DNA of 64,000 bases from Halobacteriovoraceae bacterium (GCA_002711995.1 PASN01000008.1:205504-269503); one strand, 5' to 3'; counted from the first letter of the stretch, positions 26,278 to 35,834 are shown. Translations and numbers: made by a program. The notes: generated by a model not told the origin, from the letters alone.

Positions 26278-27399
26278 TTATATTTTGTGATGTCTAACTT
26301 TTGAACCTGGAAATCTGTGACCTGAACCTTTGCCTAAGTAAGTGGTTTGGATCTTCTTCATGGCCTCGAGTCTTCTCTCCGCAAGAAGATCTGTTGCCTT
26401 GCTCACAGGAATGTTCTCATCTTCAGCAATTTTGAAAATATCCAGTGTGGTGTCAAAGATGGTGTCTACCATTCTTCTAGACTTAACGTCGTTCCAACCT
26501 TCAAACTCAATGGAAACGTTCATGAGTCCACCAGCATTAATTAGGTAGTCTGGAGCGTAAAGAATACCCTTATCCTTAAGTTCCTGTCCGTGACGATCTT
26601 CCGCAAGCTGATTGTTTGCAGCTCCTGCAACAACCTTACACTTGATTCTGTTAATTGTGTCGTCATTGATAGTTGCGCCTAATGCACATGGAGCGTAGAT
26701 GTCCATGTTTACATCATAAATTCCCTCAGGAGCAACATACTCAGCGTTTGGAAACTCATTCTTAAACCTTTGTACGTTCTCTTCGCTAATATCTGTAAAG
26801 ATGATGTTCCCACCGTCTTCAGTAATAAGTCTGGCAAGCTCAGTTCCAACAGAACCAACACCTTGAAGAGCAATTACTTTATCTTTTAAAGATCTTGTTC
26901 CCCAAGTCTTAAAAGCACTCGCCTGAATACCTCTAAATACACCTAATGCTGTGTAAGGGGCAGGGTTTCCTGATCCACCATGCGCTTTGTCCACACCACA
27001 AACATAGTTTGTTTCAGTGTAGATATGATCAATATCGTGAACGCTGATATTTACGTCCTCTGCAGAGATGTATCTCCCATTTAGAGACTCAAGATATCTT
27101 CCGTAAGCTCTAAATAACGCTTCTGATTTGTCTTTTTTAGGGTCACCTATGATTACGGCCTTTCCGCCACCAAGGTTTAAACCAGAAACGGCAGCTTTAT
27201 ATGTCATACCTCTTGAAAGACGTAGAACGTCCTCTAGGGCCTCTTCTTCAGTAGCATATTGCCACATTCTAGTCCCACCAAGTGCCGGGCCAAGAGTAGT
27301 GTCGTGAATGGCCACAATGGCCTTTAGGTTACATGATGGCTCGCTAAAGAAAACTACTTCTTCGTGCCCCATGGAGTAAAGTTTCTGAAAACTGAACAT
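26278..27399 (-). CDS. Leucine (branched-chain amino acid) dehydrogenase
   Basis: A 373-residue Glu/Leu/Phe/Val dehydrogenase that oxidatively deaminates leucine or other branched-chain amino acids with NAD+. The N-terminus shows the family segment GPALGGTRMW and the catalytic-lysine region GMTYKAAVSGLNLGGGKAVI. The Rossmann motif is ALQGVGSVGTELARLI (about residues 178-193). ILYAPDYLINAGGLMNVSIE is typical of leucine dehydrogenase. AAGGAG precedes the ATG. The product 2-oxo acids could feed the fused E1 enzyme at 13423-15606. Confidence 0.92.
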   Translation of the reverse strand: MFSFQKLYSMGHEEVVFFSEPSCNLKAIVAIHDTTLGPALGGTRMWQYATEEEALEDVLRLSRGMTYKAAVSGLNLGGGKAVIIGDPKKDKSEALFRAYGRYLESLNGRYISAEDVNISVHDIDHIYTETNYVCGVDKAHGGSGNPAPYTALGVFRGIQASAFKTWGTRSLKDKVIALQGVGSVGTELARLITEDGGNIIFTDISEENVQRFKNEFPNAEYVAPEGIYDVNMDIYAPCALGATINDDTINRIKCKVVAGAANNQLAEDRHGQELKDKGILYAPDYLINAGGLMNVSIEFEGWNDVKSRRMVDTIFDTTLDIFKIAEDENIPVSKATDLLAERRLEAMKKIQTTYLGKGSGHRFPGSKVRHHKI

Positions 27400-27490
27400 T
27401 GCGTATCTCCTTGAATATATCTCTAATCGAGGTACAATTTTTTTAATAAAATATTTGGCCCCTTTATAAAACTACGAGGATAAAAGTTAT

Positions 27491-27808
27491 ATGCCCACAG
27501 TGTCATTAATCCATAAAAATTTGCAATTTTATGTTGAAGAAGGGGAAATTCTTTTTGACGCACTAGACAATCAAGGAGAAAAGCTCCCTCATGGATGCCT
27601 TGCAGGCTCATGTGGCGCTTGCAGAATTGAAGTCACTGAAGGAGCTCAGAACTTGAAGGCCCCTTCAGCTGTGGAACAAAATACGGTTGAATCAATCAAA
27701 GAGCACTATGAATCCAAAAATGGCAAGGGCTCTTTGGAAAACAGAGTTGTAAGACTTGCCTGTAGAGCGCGAGTGTTTGGAGACGTTTCAGTAAAACCTT
27801 TAAAGTAA
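27491..27808 (+). CDS. [2Fe-2S] ferredoxin
   Basis: A 105-residue plant-type [2Fe-2S] ferredoxin, a small cytoplasmic electron carrier. The cluster ligands are in HGCLAGSCGACRIEV (CX4CX2C) and the fourth Cys is in RLACRARVF near the C-terminus. GAGG precedes the ATG. It is divergent from leucine dehydrogenase with about 90 bases between. The partner enzyme is unknown. Confidence 0.88.
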   Translation: MPTVSLIHKNLQFYVEEGEILFDALDNQGEKLPHGCLAGSCGACRIEVTEGAQNLKAPSAVEQNTVESIKEHYESKNGKGSLENRVVRLACRARVFGDVSVKPLK

Positions 27809-27858
27809 TTTTACTTTGCCGAGTAAGCAGATGGCTCAATATCTTCTGCCACTTGATG

Positions 27859-29163
27859 CTATAGCTCTTCATCCTCTTCATCTTTCTTGATTATATGCTT
27901 CTCACCATCAGTGCTTTCGATCTCCACTTCCTCGATCTCATTTTCTTCAACGCGAAGAAGCTTAAAGGAAAGTCCTTCCCAAAACAGTATATTTCCTTCT
28001 TTTGGAAAGTTATTGCCAAGCATATCTAAAAGAAAGCCTCTCAATGTGGAGTAATTATCATTTAGAGGAATTTTAATATCGTACTCGTTGTAAAGGTCAC
28101 GAAGCGATATGCCACCAGGGACTTTCAGTCCTTCATCCAAGTGATTTTGAGCAATTTTTGGAATACCGTCATCATCTTCATCATGCTCATCCTGAATTTC
28201 TCCAAAGATTTCCTCCATGATGTCTTCTAGTGTAACTATACCCACCACAAGACCATTTTCATCTTTAACTAATGCCAAGTGAACTTTCTTTCTGTTCATG
28301 TGGTCAAAGACGGCCTGAATCTTCATATGCTCATAAACAAAGAAGGGCTCATTAACCAATTTGGCAACATTAAAGCTCTCTCTTTGATTCATATCCACAA
28401 AAGACAAGTCCTTAACGTGAAGAAAGCCAATTGTTGAATCTAGATCCTCATCAAAAACAGGATATCTACTATGAGCAACCTCTCTTACTAGGGACAGTAC
28501 CTCCTCGTAAGTCGCTTCTTTTTTAATTGCATGCACCTGATTTCTAGGAACCATGATGTCTTTTACTTTAATTGTAGGAAACTCTAGAATGGAGTTTAAA
28601 AGATCAATTTGCTTGGAGTCGATTGATCTTTCTTTCTCAGCTTCGTTCACCATGAACTCAATATCATCTTTAGTGACTAGTTTTTCACTAAGCTGCGCGT
28701 TCTTTCCAAGAACAGCTTCAATTATGATCATAAAGAATCTAACTGCCGGATACATCGCAAAATAGAAAACCTGAAGAATTCTAATGATAGGCAGGGCCAG
28801 ACGTTCAGCATGATTTCTTGCAAAAGTTTTAGGGATAATTTCACCAAAAATCAAAATTAAAAGTGTTGTGATACCGACAGCATAAGAGATTGCATCACTT
28901 GCAAAATATCTTTGGGCTATCGTTGTGGCCAATGAGGCTACAAAAATGTTCACAAAGTTATTTCCAATAAGAATCGTTGTAAGAATCTCGCTTGGCTTTT
29001 CCGCGAGAAAGTTCAAGGCCTTTGCTCTAGGACCTCCATCTTCCATTAGCTGCTTTACTCTTTTTGCGGGAATACTTATGAGCGCCGCTTCAGATCCTGA
29101 GAAGAAAGCGGACAAGAAAACACCTACCACAAAGATAACAATATCTTGCACCTCAGCACTCAA
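27859..29163 (-). CDS. CNNM/CorC (HlyC-CorC) family membrane protein
   Basis: A 434-residue inner-membrane protein of the hemolysin-C/CorC family, linked in other bacteria to Mg2+/Co2+ efflux. Residues 1-190 form the DUF21 membrane domain with four hydrophobic segments (VGVFLSAFFSGSEAALISIPAKRVKQL). Two CBS domains follow (VKDIMVPRNQVHAI; GLVVGIVTLEDIMEEIFGEIQDE), then a CorC-type transporter-associated domain and a very acidic tail. Standard length and order. About 190 bases upstream hold no gene. Confidence 0.9.
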   Translation of the reverse strand: MSAEVQDIVIFVVGVFLSAFFSGSEAALISIPAKRVKQLMEDGGPRAKALNFLAEKPSEILTTILIGNNFVNIFVASLATTIAQRYFASDAISYAVGITTLLILIFGEIIPKTFARNHAERLALPIIRILQVFYFAMYPAVRFFMIIIEAVLGKNAQLSEKLVTKDDIEFMVNEAEKERSIDSKQIDLLNSILEFPTIKVKDIMVPRNQVHAIKKEATYEEVLSLVREVAHSRYPVFDEDLDSTIGFLHVKDLSFVDMNQRESFNVAKLVNEPFFVYEHMKIQAVFDHMNRKKVHLALVKDENGLVVGIVTLEDIMEEIFGEIQDEHDEDDDGIPKIAQNHLDEGLKVPGGISLRDLYNEYDIKIPLNDNYSTLRGFLLDMLGNNFPKEGNILFWEGLSFKLLRVEENEIEEVEIESTDGEKHIIKKDEEDEEL

Positions 29164-29354
29164 GACAGACTCCTTGTGAATAGAAAAATAAAGTTGGAAT
29201 TAAGAGGATGTTTTTTAAAAAGACTAAAACTACTCGATGGGGGCTCTATGCGAATTCTCCTTGATTCAATTATTATTAAAAACGCATTTCTAGTACATAT
29301 TATAGCATTAAACAACCAATATGCATCTAAACTTATTTAAAATAACACGTAAAT

Positions 29355-29759
29355 TCAACCACTTGCAACTTCCGCAAGTAATTTGTTCAAGATACCATAA
29401 TTGGCAGGTGGGATATGTTGGCCTAGCTCATCTTGCCAGTTCCCATTCAGGCCGTACCAACCACCTTTTTGAAACAGCTCCACTTTGCTTGTAAGCAAGA
29501 ACACGTAAAGCTTCACAGTTTTTTCCTCGTAGTGATGAGTTACAACATCAAACAGGTCTATTTCACTTGGAGAGACAGATACATTGGTTTCTTCTCTTAA
29601 CTCTCTCACAGCAGCCTCTGCTGGTTTTTCATAAGGCTCAATTTTTCCTCCTGGAAACTCCAGCTTTCCTTCAAGGAAGTCTTCTGTCTGCCTTTTTTGC
29701 ATCCAAATTTCATTGGAGTTTCTTATGGGTATGACAATCGAAATAGGGACAATTTTCAA
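29355..29759 (-). CDS. MutT-like Nudix hydrolase
   Basis: A 134-residue Nudix pyrophosphohydrolase of the MutT/8-oxo-dGTP type. The Nudix box reads GKIEPYEKPAEAAVRELREETNV, matching GX5EX7REUXEEXGU except Asn for the last Gly; all catalytic Glu are present. It probably sanitises oxidised nucleotides, but the substrate is a prediction. It is 8 bases downstream of the large Cys-rich gene on the same strand. Confidence 0.85.
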   Translation of the reverse strand: MKIVPISIVIPIRNSNEIWMQKRQTEDFLEGKLEFPGGKIEPYEKPAEAAVRELREETNVSVSPSEIDLFDVVTHHYEEKTVKLYVFLLTSKVELFQKGGWYGLNGNWQDELGQHIPPANYGILNKLLAEVASG

Positions 29760-29767
29760 CAGCTCAC

Positions 29768-30598
29768 CTAGTCCAATTCTTCTAACTTCTTCAGCCTGGT
29801 GTTTAGGCTTCTTAAAGAAGTGATGTTTGAAGCTTCTGTATCCAGTTTTTTCATAAAATCATTTAAAGAGTCACCAAAGCTTACCATGTTATATAGCGCA
29901 AATGATTGAACCTCTTGTTTCTCAACCTGACCTAAAATTTCCTCAGCAATTTCTCCCTCTAAAGGGTGTTCCACATACGAGCCTGGACGCTTTGGATCAG
30001 GCACTCTAATTTTAGCAGGAACGCCGTTTTCAAAAACAATTAGGTGCTCAATACTTCCGGCCTCTTTACTAATGTGGCTTACATATCTTTTAACAAAACC
30101 ATCATCGACAGGTGAATTGGAGTTCGACTTTAAAAAGACTTGATCCATTTCAGCATTATAGGTCTTTACTTGGTCCACAGGAACTTTGGCTGCCTCTCTT
30201 CTCTTTGATTTATAGTCAGCAATAGACACTCTCTCTGGGGTTGATGTCGTATAGTCAGGTGAAAACTGCTCGGCCTTCTCCTGCATTGAGCTTCTGCTTC
30301 TATATTCGGTGGCACGATTGTTTCTTGGATTTAAAACCAACGCGGGATTGCTTTCAGGTCTCTTGATCTCTTTTGACCTATCCACACCGTTTTGGTCTAT
30401 AACCTTAACTGGTTTTGTCTTCATATCGGCTTTAATTTTTGCCATCTCTTCACGAAGTTTTTCATTCTCAGCTTTTAGCTGATCAAGCTCTTTTTCATTC
30501 AGCTTGCCTTCAAGAACATCCTCGAGCATCTTCTTCATATCCTCAGGCGTTTCCGATGGATTCTTTAAGCCTAACTTCGAGGCCAATTGTTTTTTTTT
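29768..30598 (-). CDS. Shifted 3' part of the large Cys-rich secreted protein
   Basis: This frame encodes about 275 residues. It runs from the 9-base A run (30590-30598 on the minus strand) to the stop at 29768. It begins with basic residues KKKQLASKLGLKN, then a coiled coil (residues about 20-60, LDQLKAENEKLREEMAKIKADMK), a polar linker and a mixed C-terminal domain. A possible ATG start at 30605-30607 (MKSKKKQ) has no clear Shine-Dalgarno sequence. It reads best as the continuation of the gene at 30543-33416 after loss of one A. A separate small protein is the alternative. Confidence 0.65.
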   Translation of the reverse strand, partial: KKKQLASKLGLKNPSETPEDMKKMLEDVLEGKLNEKELDQLKAENEKLREEMAKIKADMKTKPVKVIDQNGVDRSKEIKRPESNPALVLNPRNNRATEYRSRSSMQEKAEQFSPDYTTSTPERVSIADYKSKRREAAKVPVDQVKTYNAEMDQVFLKSNSNSPVDDGFVKRYVSHISKEAGSIEHLIVFENGVPAKIRVPDPKRPGSYVEHPLEGEIAEEILGQVEKQEVQSFALYNMVSFGDSLNDFMKKLDTEASNITSLRSLNTRLKKLEELD

Positions 30599-33416
30599 GC
30601 TCTTCATTCGAAGTCCCACTCATTCTTTGTTTGGCTACAACCTCTTTCAGGCAAGCATCGTCGCACACAGGTGCATTACTATAATTTGCAGGAGATCTAC
30701 TATTGGAAGCATTGCTAGTTGTATCAAAATCAGTAGAAGGCTTTTTCATATAAGAGAACAAGTCTTCTACCTCTTGTTTCTTTACATCGGATTTTGTATT
30801 TCTTTGTTGATCCAAGCCTTCTCTATCAACTAAAAGTCTTTCTCTTGTATTTTGACTTACTTGTTCAACCACTTCCCTTTCTTTCTGATCTACGGTGAAC
30901 TTTCTTTGACCACTTCCAGCACTTGGATAAGGGTTTCCACCTCTAATAGCTTTCACTCTTCCTTCAACACCACTGATCAATGAATCACTGTAGCCACCTC
31001 TAGTAGAGCCTGTGAGTTCCCTTCTGACAGAATCTAGCTGACGACTCATTGCCGCTTCGATATCCTGGGTGGTCCCCTCTAACTTATCGGCTGTATCTTT
31101 ATCCTCACCAGAGTCAACCACATTACGACGAATAAAGCGACCAGTTAATGCAGTTAGTTTATTCTCTTCCAATCTACGACTGCCTTCATCACAAGTTTCA
31201 TTTTTTTTAAAAGAATCAAAATCCATTGGAGTACCTGATGACCCCTTTGAAATCTTCCCAAGGGTTTTCTCGTAATCAGATATACCAAACCCGGCATCTC
31301 CGAATCCCAGTTTGTCAGAAGCATTTAGAGTTTTGCTTCTTAAGTTGCATGTAAGACTTTTGATGGCAAAAGAAGAGGAACCATTTTCTCCCAATAGCTC
31401 GTCACTAATTTTGTTAACGTCATTTTCGGATAATTTTTTATTTTCAATGTCAGAACAAAGGGCATGCTTAACTTTGGCTATCGTCTTGCCGCAAGACTCT
31501 GCTTCAAAGTTTTTTAGCCCTTTATGATATGTGTTGTTCATTACAAGATCTTCAATCTTTCCATCAGGCCTCTTGGCGAGCTCACATAAATTTTTCCAGC
31601 TTCCCAAATTAACACCTACAATAGGATCAAAACTTGATGCCATATCCAAAGTAGATTGCAATTGTGTTTTTAGTAGATTTTTCATCTCAGTCAACAAAGC
31701 CTTTAAACTTTCTTGATCAATTTTTCCGTCTTCCCCCACATCAGCATACTTACTCTTTATTGCTGAAATAATTTTATTATGATCTGAATGAAATTCTTGA
31801 AAAAATTTGTTCGCAGGATTTTTTTCCGCAAGTACGGGGTCATTGCAGCCAAGAGTTTTTACAAATTCATCATTGTTGTCGCAAGCTAATTCATGCCAAT
31901 CAGCCTGTATATCATCACTCTGTTTATTTCCTAAATTCGATACCATGGAGATCAGTCTATTAGACAAATGAGTTGATAGAAACTCCGATATACTGTCATT
32001 CATCATGCTTTCTTCGCCATCTTCACATCTCTTATTAAATTCCTCCTCTAAAGGCTGGCTGCTCAGCTGAGAAATAAGGGCCTTGAACCCATACCTCAGG
32101 CCATCATTTTTTCGTGAGTTGAAAATATTAACTTTCTTAAGAGCATAATCACTTCTCGTGCAAGTTTGTTCTGGACCAGGTTGCTTAATGTCTTCAGAAA
32201 GCTTTTGGAAAAGCTTTTTAGGCTGCTTCATGTCTAGGCCTAAATAACCTTCGACTTCCTTGATTCTTGCATCGAAATTTTTGTCTTTCTTCTGGTTTCC
32301 ACATTTCAAGTTAAGCATTTCGCTTAGTTCTTTCTCACATGAAACTTGTTTTTTAAGATAACTTAAAGAGTTATAGTCGGTAGTAGTTTCCATCATCTTC
32401 GCAAAACCGAGAAGCTCTCTAGCAGCAACTCTGCCTGCGACTTTATTCTTAAATTTCTGCTCCACCTCTTCTATAGGAAATTCTTGTTTTCTTGCTTTGG
32501 CTGCTTCTAGAAAACAATCGGAGCAAAAATAACTAGTACCTCTAGGTCTAAAGTTACTGGCTTCCATACTGTATAACTTTAAAACATTTCCAATATCTAA
32601 AGCTGATTCATTAAGACCGACCTCATTGCACTCTAGAGCATTACAGCTCGTAAAATAACCATCAGGATTAGTAAGCGCACAGCCTGCTGAGCAGGAGCTT
32701 TTAACAGGCATTTCTGGTGCAACCTCTTTTTTGCCAAGAGCTTTCGCCTTTTTGTTTAGCACCAATTTCACTGCTTTTGACAAGTCCAAATCATGTGCCT
32801 TATTTAATAGGTAACTATCCATTTGGTCATTACAGGCTTTATCAAACTTATCGGATTTAACTGAGTCGGCAAGTAGATCGTTAAAGCAGCCCTCGAGTTT
32901 TGGCTGACCACCGTCTTTTTTAGGACAGGCCTTATCTGTGTATTCTTTCACAATAGAAGAAGAAAGGTTTTGAAATCTCTCTTCTTCAAAGTCGCTAGAG
33001 AATTCATCATTTAATAAGAAGTAAGGTGCATTATTAGAAGTTTGAACTTTTAATTCACGACAAAAATCACTTTTAAACTTTTCCAACTGTTCAGGCTTTT
33101 CGCTGTTACTCTCTATAAAATTTTTAACCTTTTCTTTTACAAAAATCTCTCCTTGTAAATTATCAAAATTAACACTAATAGTGGAGTTCACATCACTCGA
33201 ATAAGCAGTAGAGTTATCTATTAACCCTGGCTTCTTATTGTATTGAACAGGACTTATTTGGCCTGGCTTCAACTGATTCTTATTAGCATTTTGAACTTCT
33301 TCGGGCACTGTAGGCAGTTGCGTGAACTCAAAACTTTGAAGGCCACTTTTTAATAGCTTGTTTGCAGCAAATACTGAGTGGTGAAATAGAATGAGAGTAA
33401 GAATAACTTTTAGCAC
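30543..33416 (-). CDS. Very large Cys-rich secreted protein, N-terminal 957 residues
   Basis: GTG start at 33414-33416 with AAGGAG 9 bases upstream, then a signal peptide (MLKVILTLILFHHSVFA). The mature protein is hydrophilic and has about 23 cysteines, some in pairs such as SCSAGC, SCNALEC, FCSDC and VCDDAC, suggesting many disulfides in the periplasm or outside. I recognise no family. In frame it ends at residue 957 just after an A9 run (30590-30598); one base fewer would extend it to a 1215-residue product ending at 29768. Candidate envelope or predation-related protein; this role is a guess from context only. Confidence 0.75.
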   Translation of the reverse strand: MLKVILTLILFHHSVFAANKLLKSGLQSFEFTQLPTVPEEVQNANKNQLKPGQISPVQYNKKPGLIDNSTAYSSDVNSTISVNFDNLQGEIFVKEKVKNFIESNSEKPEQLEKFKSDFCRELKVQTSNNAPYFLLNDEFSSDFEEERFQNLSSSIVKEYTDKACPKKDGGQPKLEGCFNDLLADSVKSDKFDKACNDQMDSYLLNKAHDLDLSKAVKLVLNKKAKALGKKEVAPEMPVKSSCSAGCALTNPDGYFTSCNALECNEVGLNESALDIGNVLKLYSMEASNFRPRGTSYFCSDCFLEAAKARKQEFPIEEVEQKFKNKVAGRVAARELLGFAKMMETTTDYNSLSYLKKQVSCEKELSEMLNLKCGNQKKDKNFDARIKEVEGYLGLDMKQPKKLFQKLSEDIKQPGPEQTCTRSDYALKKVNIFNSRKNDGLRYGFKALISQLSSQPLEEEFNKRCEDGEESMMNDSISEFLSTHLSNRLISMVSNLGNKQSDDIQADWHELACDNNDEFVKTLGCNDPVLAEKNPANKFFQEFHSDHNKIISAIKSKYADVGEDGKIDQESLKALLTEMKNLLKTQLQSTLDMASSFDPIVGVNLGSWKNLCELAKRPDGKIEDLVMNNTYHKGLKNFEAESCGKTIAKVKHALCSDIENKKLSENDVNKISDELLGENGSSSFAIKSLTCNLRSKTLNASDKLGFGDAGFGISDYEKTLGKISKGSSGTPMDFDSFKKNETCDEGSRRLEENKLTALTGRFIRRNVVDSGEDKDTADKLEGTTQDIEAAMSRQLDSVRRELTGSTRGGYSDSLISGVEGRVKAIRGGNPYPSAGSGQRKFTVDQKEREVVEQVSQNTRERLLVDREGLDQQRNTKSDVKKQEVEDLFSYMKKPSTDFDTTSNASNSRSPANYSNAPVCDDACLKEVVAKQRMSGTSNEEQKKTIGLEVRLKESIGNA

Positions 33417-33577
33417 TAAATAAATCTCCTTCTAAAGACTTATCGTGTTTATCTCTTTTTAGTTTATAGTTTGGATTAATTTTCTTTGAGTCTTTTAAGG
33501 TCTTCGCCAATAAGTACTTGATTTCACGGAAAAAAAGGTGGAAATTAGTTTTAGCTAAGCCTGAAAGAGTTGGCAGT

Positions 33578-34258
33578 TTACTTCAAAAAGCTTCTTCTTG
33601 GTTGAAGGACGATTTCGGCGAACTTACTTTCCGAAGAGGCCTTGATTAGGAAGTTCACTGTCTCCATGACCTGAGAAATAGATAGCATCTGTTCGACTTC
33701 AATGTCCTCGTAGTCATTCCAGATAGGAGTGTTTACAGCACCAAGAATAATGTTGGTAAATCTTAAATGGTATTTTGACCACTCTTTTTCAATAACCTCA
33801 ACTAAGGCCTTTTTAGCACTTTCATTGGATGTGTATGAACTTGTTCCAGGATAGGCCTCTAAAGATGCAGTGGAGAGAATATTTAAAATGAAGGTTTCAT
33901 CTTCAATTAAAAATGGCTCTAGTCCTTTAAGCATGTGAAAAGAGCCCAGGACGTTGGTTGCAAAGTGGTTTGCAAACTCTTTCGAGTTTGTTTCAGCAAG
34001 AGAGGACATCTCACAGATTCCAGCGTTGTTAACATATAGATCCACAACCTCCGTCTCTTTAAGCACCTCCGCATAGAAAGACTTAACAGAAGACTCGCTT
34101 CTCACGTCAAGTTCAAGGTCAATAAAGTTGTTGTGAATTATGGCGGACTCAGATCTGCTTCCGCCGAAAACTAGATAGTCCTGATTTAAGAGAGACCTTG
34201 TAATGGCCTCTCCCAATCCGGATGAAGAACCAGTGACTATTGCGACTTTTGGTTCCAA
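33578..34258 (-). CDS. Short-chain dehydrogenase/reductase, active-site loop enlarged
   Basis: A 226-residue classical SDR fold: glycine motif TGSSSGLGEAI near residue 10, NNAG near 78, catalytic Ser in ILSTAS near 131. The expected YxxxK reads YTSNESAKKAL. The Tyr is 13 residues after the Ser, as usual, but the position four after it is Glu, and deleting Asn-Glu-Ser would give a perfect YTSAK. The insertion may inactivate or retune the enzyme. Substrate unknown. It is downstream of rny on the same strand. Confidence 0.82.
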   Translation of the reverse strand: MEPKVAIVTGSSSGLGEAITRSLLNQDYLVFGGSRSESAIIHNNFIDLELDVRSESSVKSFYAEVLKETEVVDLYVNNAGICEMSSLAETNSKEFANHFATNVLGSFHMLKGLEPFLIEDETFILNILSTASLEAYPGTSSYTSNESAKKALVEVIEKEWSKYHLRFTNIILGAVNTPIWNDYEDIEVEQMLSISQVMETVNFLIKASSESKFAEIVLQPRRSFLK

Positions 34259-34268
34259 TACTTTTGCC

Positions 34269-35828
34269 TTATTTAGCTATGCCAACTGCTCTTGTTTCTC
34301 TGATCACTGAAACTTTAATTGTTCCAGGATATGACATCTCCTCCTCAATTTTCTTGGCGATGTCTCTTGAAAGCATGATTGTTGCATCATCATCAACTTT
34401 GTCGTTTTCAACAATAACTCTAATTTCTCTACCTGCTGAAATTGCGTAACTTCTGTTAACGCCTTCAAAGCTGTTTGCGATATTTTCAATATCAGTAACT
34501 CTTGAAACATAAGACTCTTTCAAGAACTTTCTAACACCAGGTCTTGCTCCAGACAATGCGTCTGCCGCCATTACAAGGTGAGCAAGAACAGTCTCAGGCT
34601 TCACGTCTTCGTGGTGAGCTCTTACAGCGTGGACGATATCTGGATCTTCACCATATTTTTTAATGAAGTCAGCGCCAACAACTGCGTGAGAGCCTTCAGC
34701 GGAAGCGTCAATGGCCTTTCCAATATCGTGAAGAAGCCCTGCTCTTCTGGCCTGCTTAACATTCATTCCAAGCTCTGCGGCCATAGCTCCACACAAGAAG
34801 CCCACTTCAAGAGAGTGTTGATATTGGTTTTGCATATAAGATGTTCTGTAGTTTAGAGCGCCTAGCATTTTAAGAACTTCTGGATGAAGTCCATGGATTC
34901 CGATTTCCATTTGAGCTTTTTCACCAAGCTCTCTAAGACGCATCTCCATTTCATGCTTGGACTTGTCATGAAACTCTTCAATTTTCGCAGGATGGATTCT
35001 TCCGTCAGCGATAAGCTTTTCAATTGTCATTTTAGCAACTTGCTTTCTAACTACATTGAAAGAAGAGATAACAACCATGCCTGGAGTATCGTCAATGATT
35101 AGGTCAACACCACAAATTTGCTCAAAAGCTCGGATGTTTCTACCTTCTCTACCAATCAAGCGACCTTTGATCTCGTCACCTGGAAGCTCGACTGAAGTAA
35201 TTGTTTGCTCTGCAACGTATTCACCAGCAAATCTTTGAAGAGCGATTCCAAGGATTCTTTTAGCTCTTTTTTCTGACTCTTCATTCGCCTCGTCTTCCAC
35301 AACTCTAATTCTTTTGGCAGCGTCAACTTTGGCCTCTTCTTCCATTACGGAAATAAGCTGCTCCTTAGCTTCTTCTTTGGTCATTTGGGCAACAGTCTCA
35401 AGTTTTGTGGAGATTTCTTCTTGCTTAACTTTCAATCTCTCACGCTCGGCAATTGCTGCGTGCTTTTCCTTTTCAAGATCACGCTCTTTATCTCTAAGCT
35501 TGTCCATCTCGCGATCTTTGGCCTCAATCTTTTGATCCAAAGTCACTTCCTTCTTGGCAAGTCCTCTCTCTTGATCCTGAAGAGACTGAGTTCTCTTTTG
35601 ATATTCTTTATCAAGAGCAGCTCTTTCTTCGTTAATAATCTCTTTGGCCTCTTTTTTAGCGTCTCTTTTAATGTCATGAGCACGATCTTTGGCCTTTTTA
35701 ATTATATCTCCGGCCTCTTTTTCACTTTCCGCTTGTAGGTTTTTTACTTTTCCCATTGCCACTATATAAGCGACAACACCACCCACAATTAAGGAAAGGG
35801 CACTAGCAAGAATTGTTTCAGTATTCAT
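34269..35828 (-). CDS. rny: Ribonuclease Y
   Basis: A 519-residue membrane-anchored endoribonuclease that starts mRNA decay. Domains in order: one N-terminal membrane helix (residues 4-24, SALSLIVGGVVAYIVAM), a long Lys/Glu coiled coil (about 30-200), a KH RNA-binding domain (GRLIGREGRNIRAFEQICG) and an HD domain with the catalytic HD in AGLLHDIGKAID and DALSGARPGVR near the C-terminus. Length matches the family. Confidence 0.95.
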   Translation of the reverse strand: MNTETILASALSLIVGGVVAYIVAMGKVKNLQAESEKEAGDIIKKAKDRAHDIKRDAKKEAKEIINEERAALDKEYQKRTQSLQDQERGLAKKEVTLDQKIEAKDREMDKLRDKERDLEKEKHAAIAERERLKVKQEEISTKLETVAQMTKEEAKEQLISVMEEEAKVDAAKRIRVVEDEANEESEKRAKRILGIALQRFAGEYVAEQTITSVELPGDEIKGRLIGREGRNIRAFEQICGVDLIIDDTPGMVVISSFNVVRKQVAKMTIEKLIADGRIHPAKIEEFHDKSKHEMEMRLRELGEKAQMEIGIHGLHPEVLKMLGALNYRTSYMQNQYQHSLEVGFLCGAMAAELGMNVKQARRAGLLHDIGKAIDASAEGSHAVVGADFIKKYGEDPDIVHAVRAHHEDVKPETVLAHLVMAADALSGARPGVRKFLKESYVSRVTDIENIANSFEGVNRSYAISAGREIRVIVENDKVDDDATIMLSRDIAKKIEEEMSYPGTIKVSVIRETRAVGIAK

Positions 35829-35834
35829 CTTTAT

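Noticed and set aside
29164..29354. Short plus-strand frame in the gap before the CorC-type gene
   Set aside because: AT-rich, no Shine-Dalgarno sequence and no protein-like composition.
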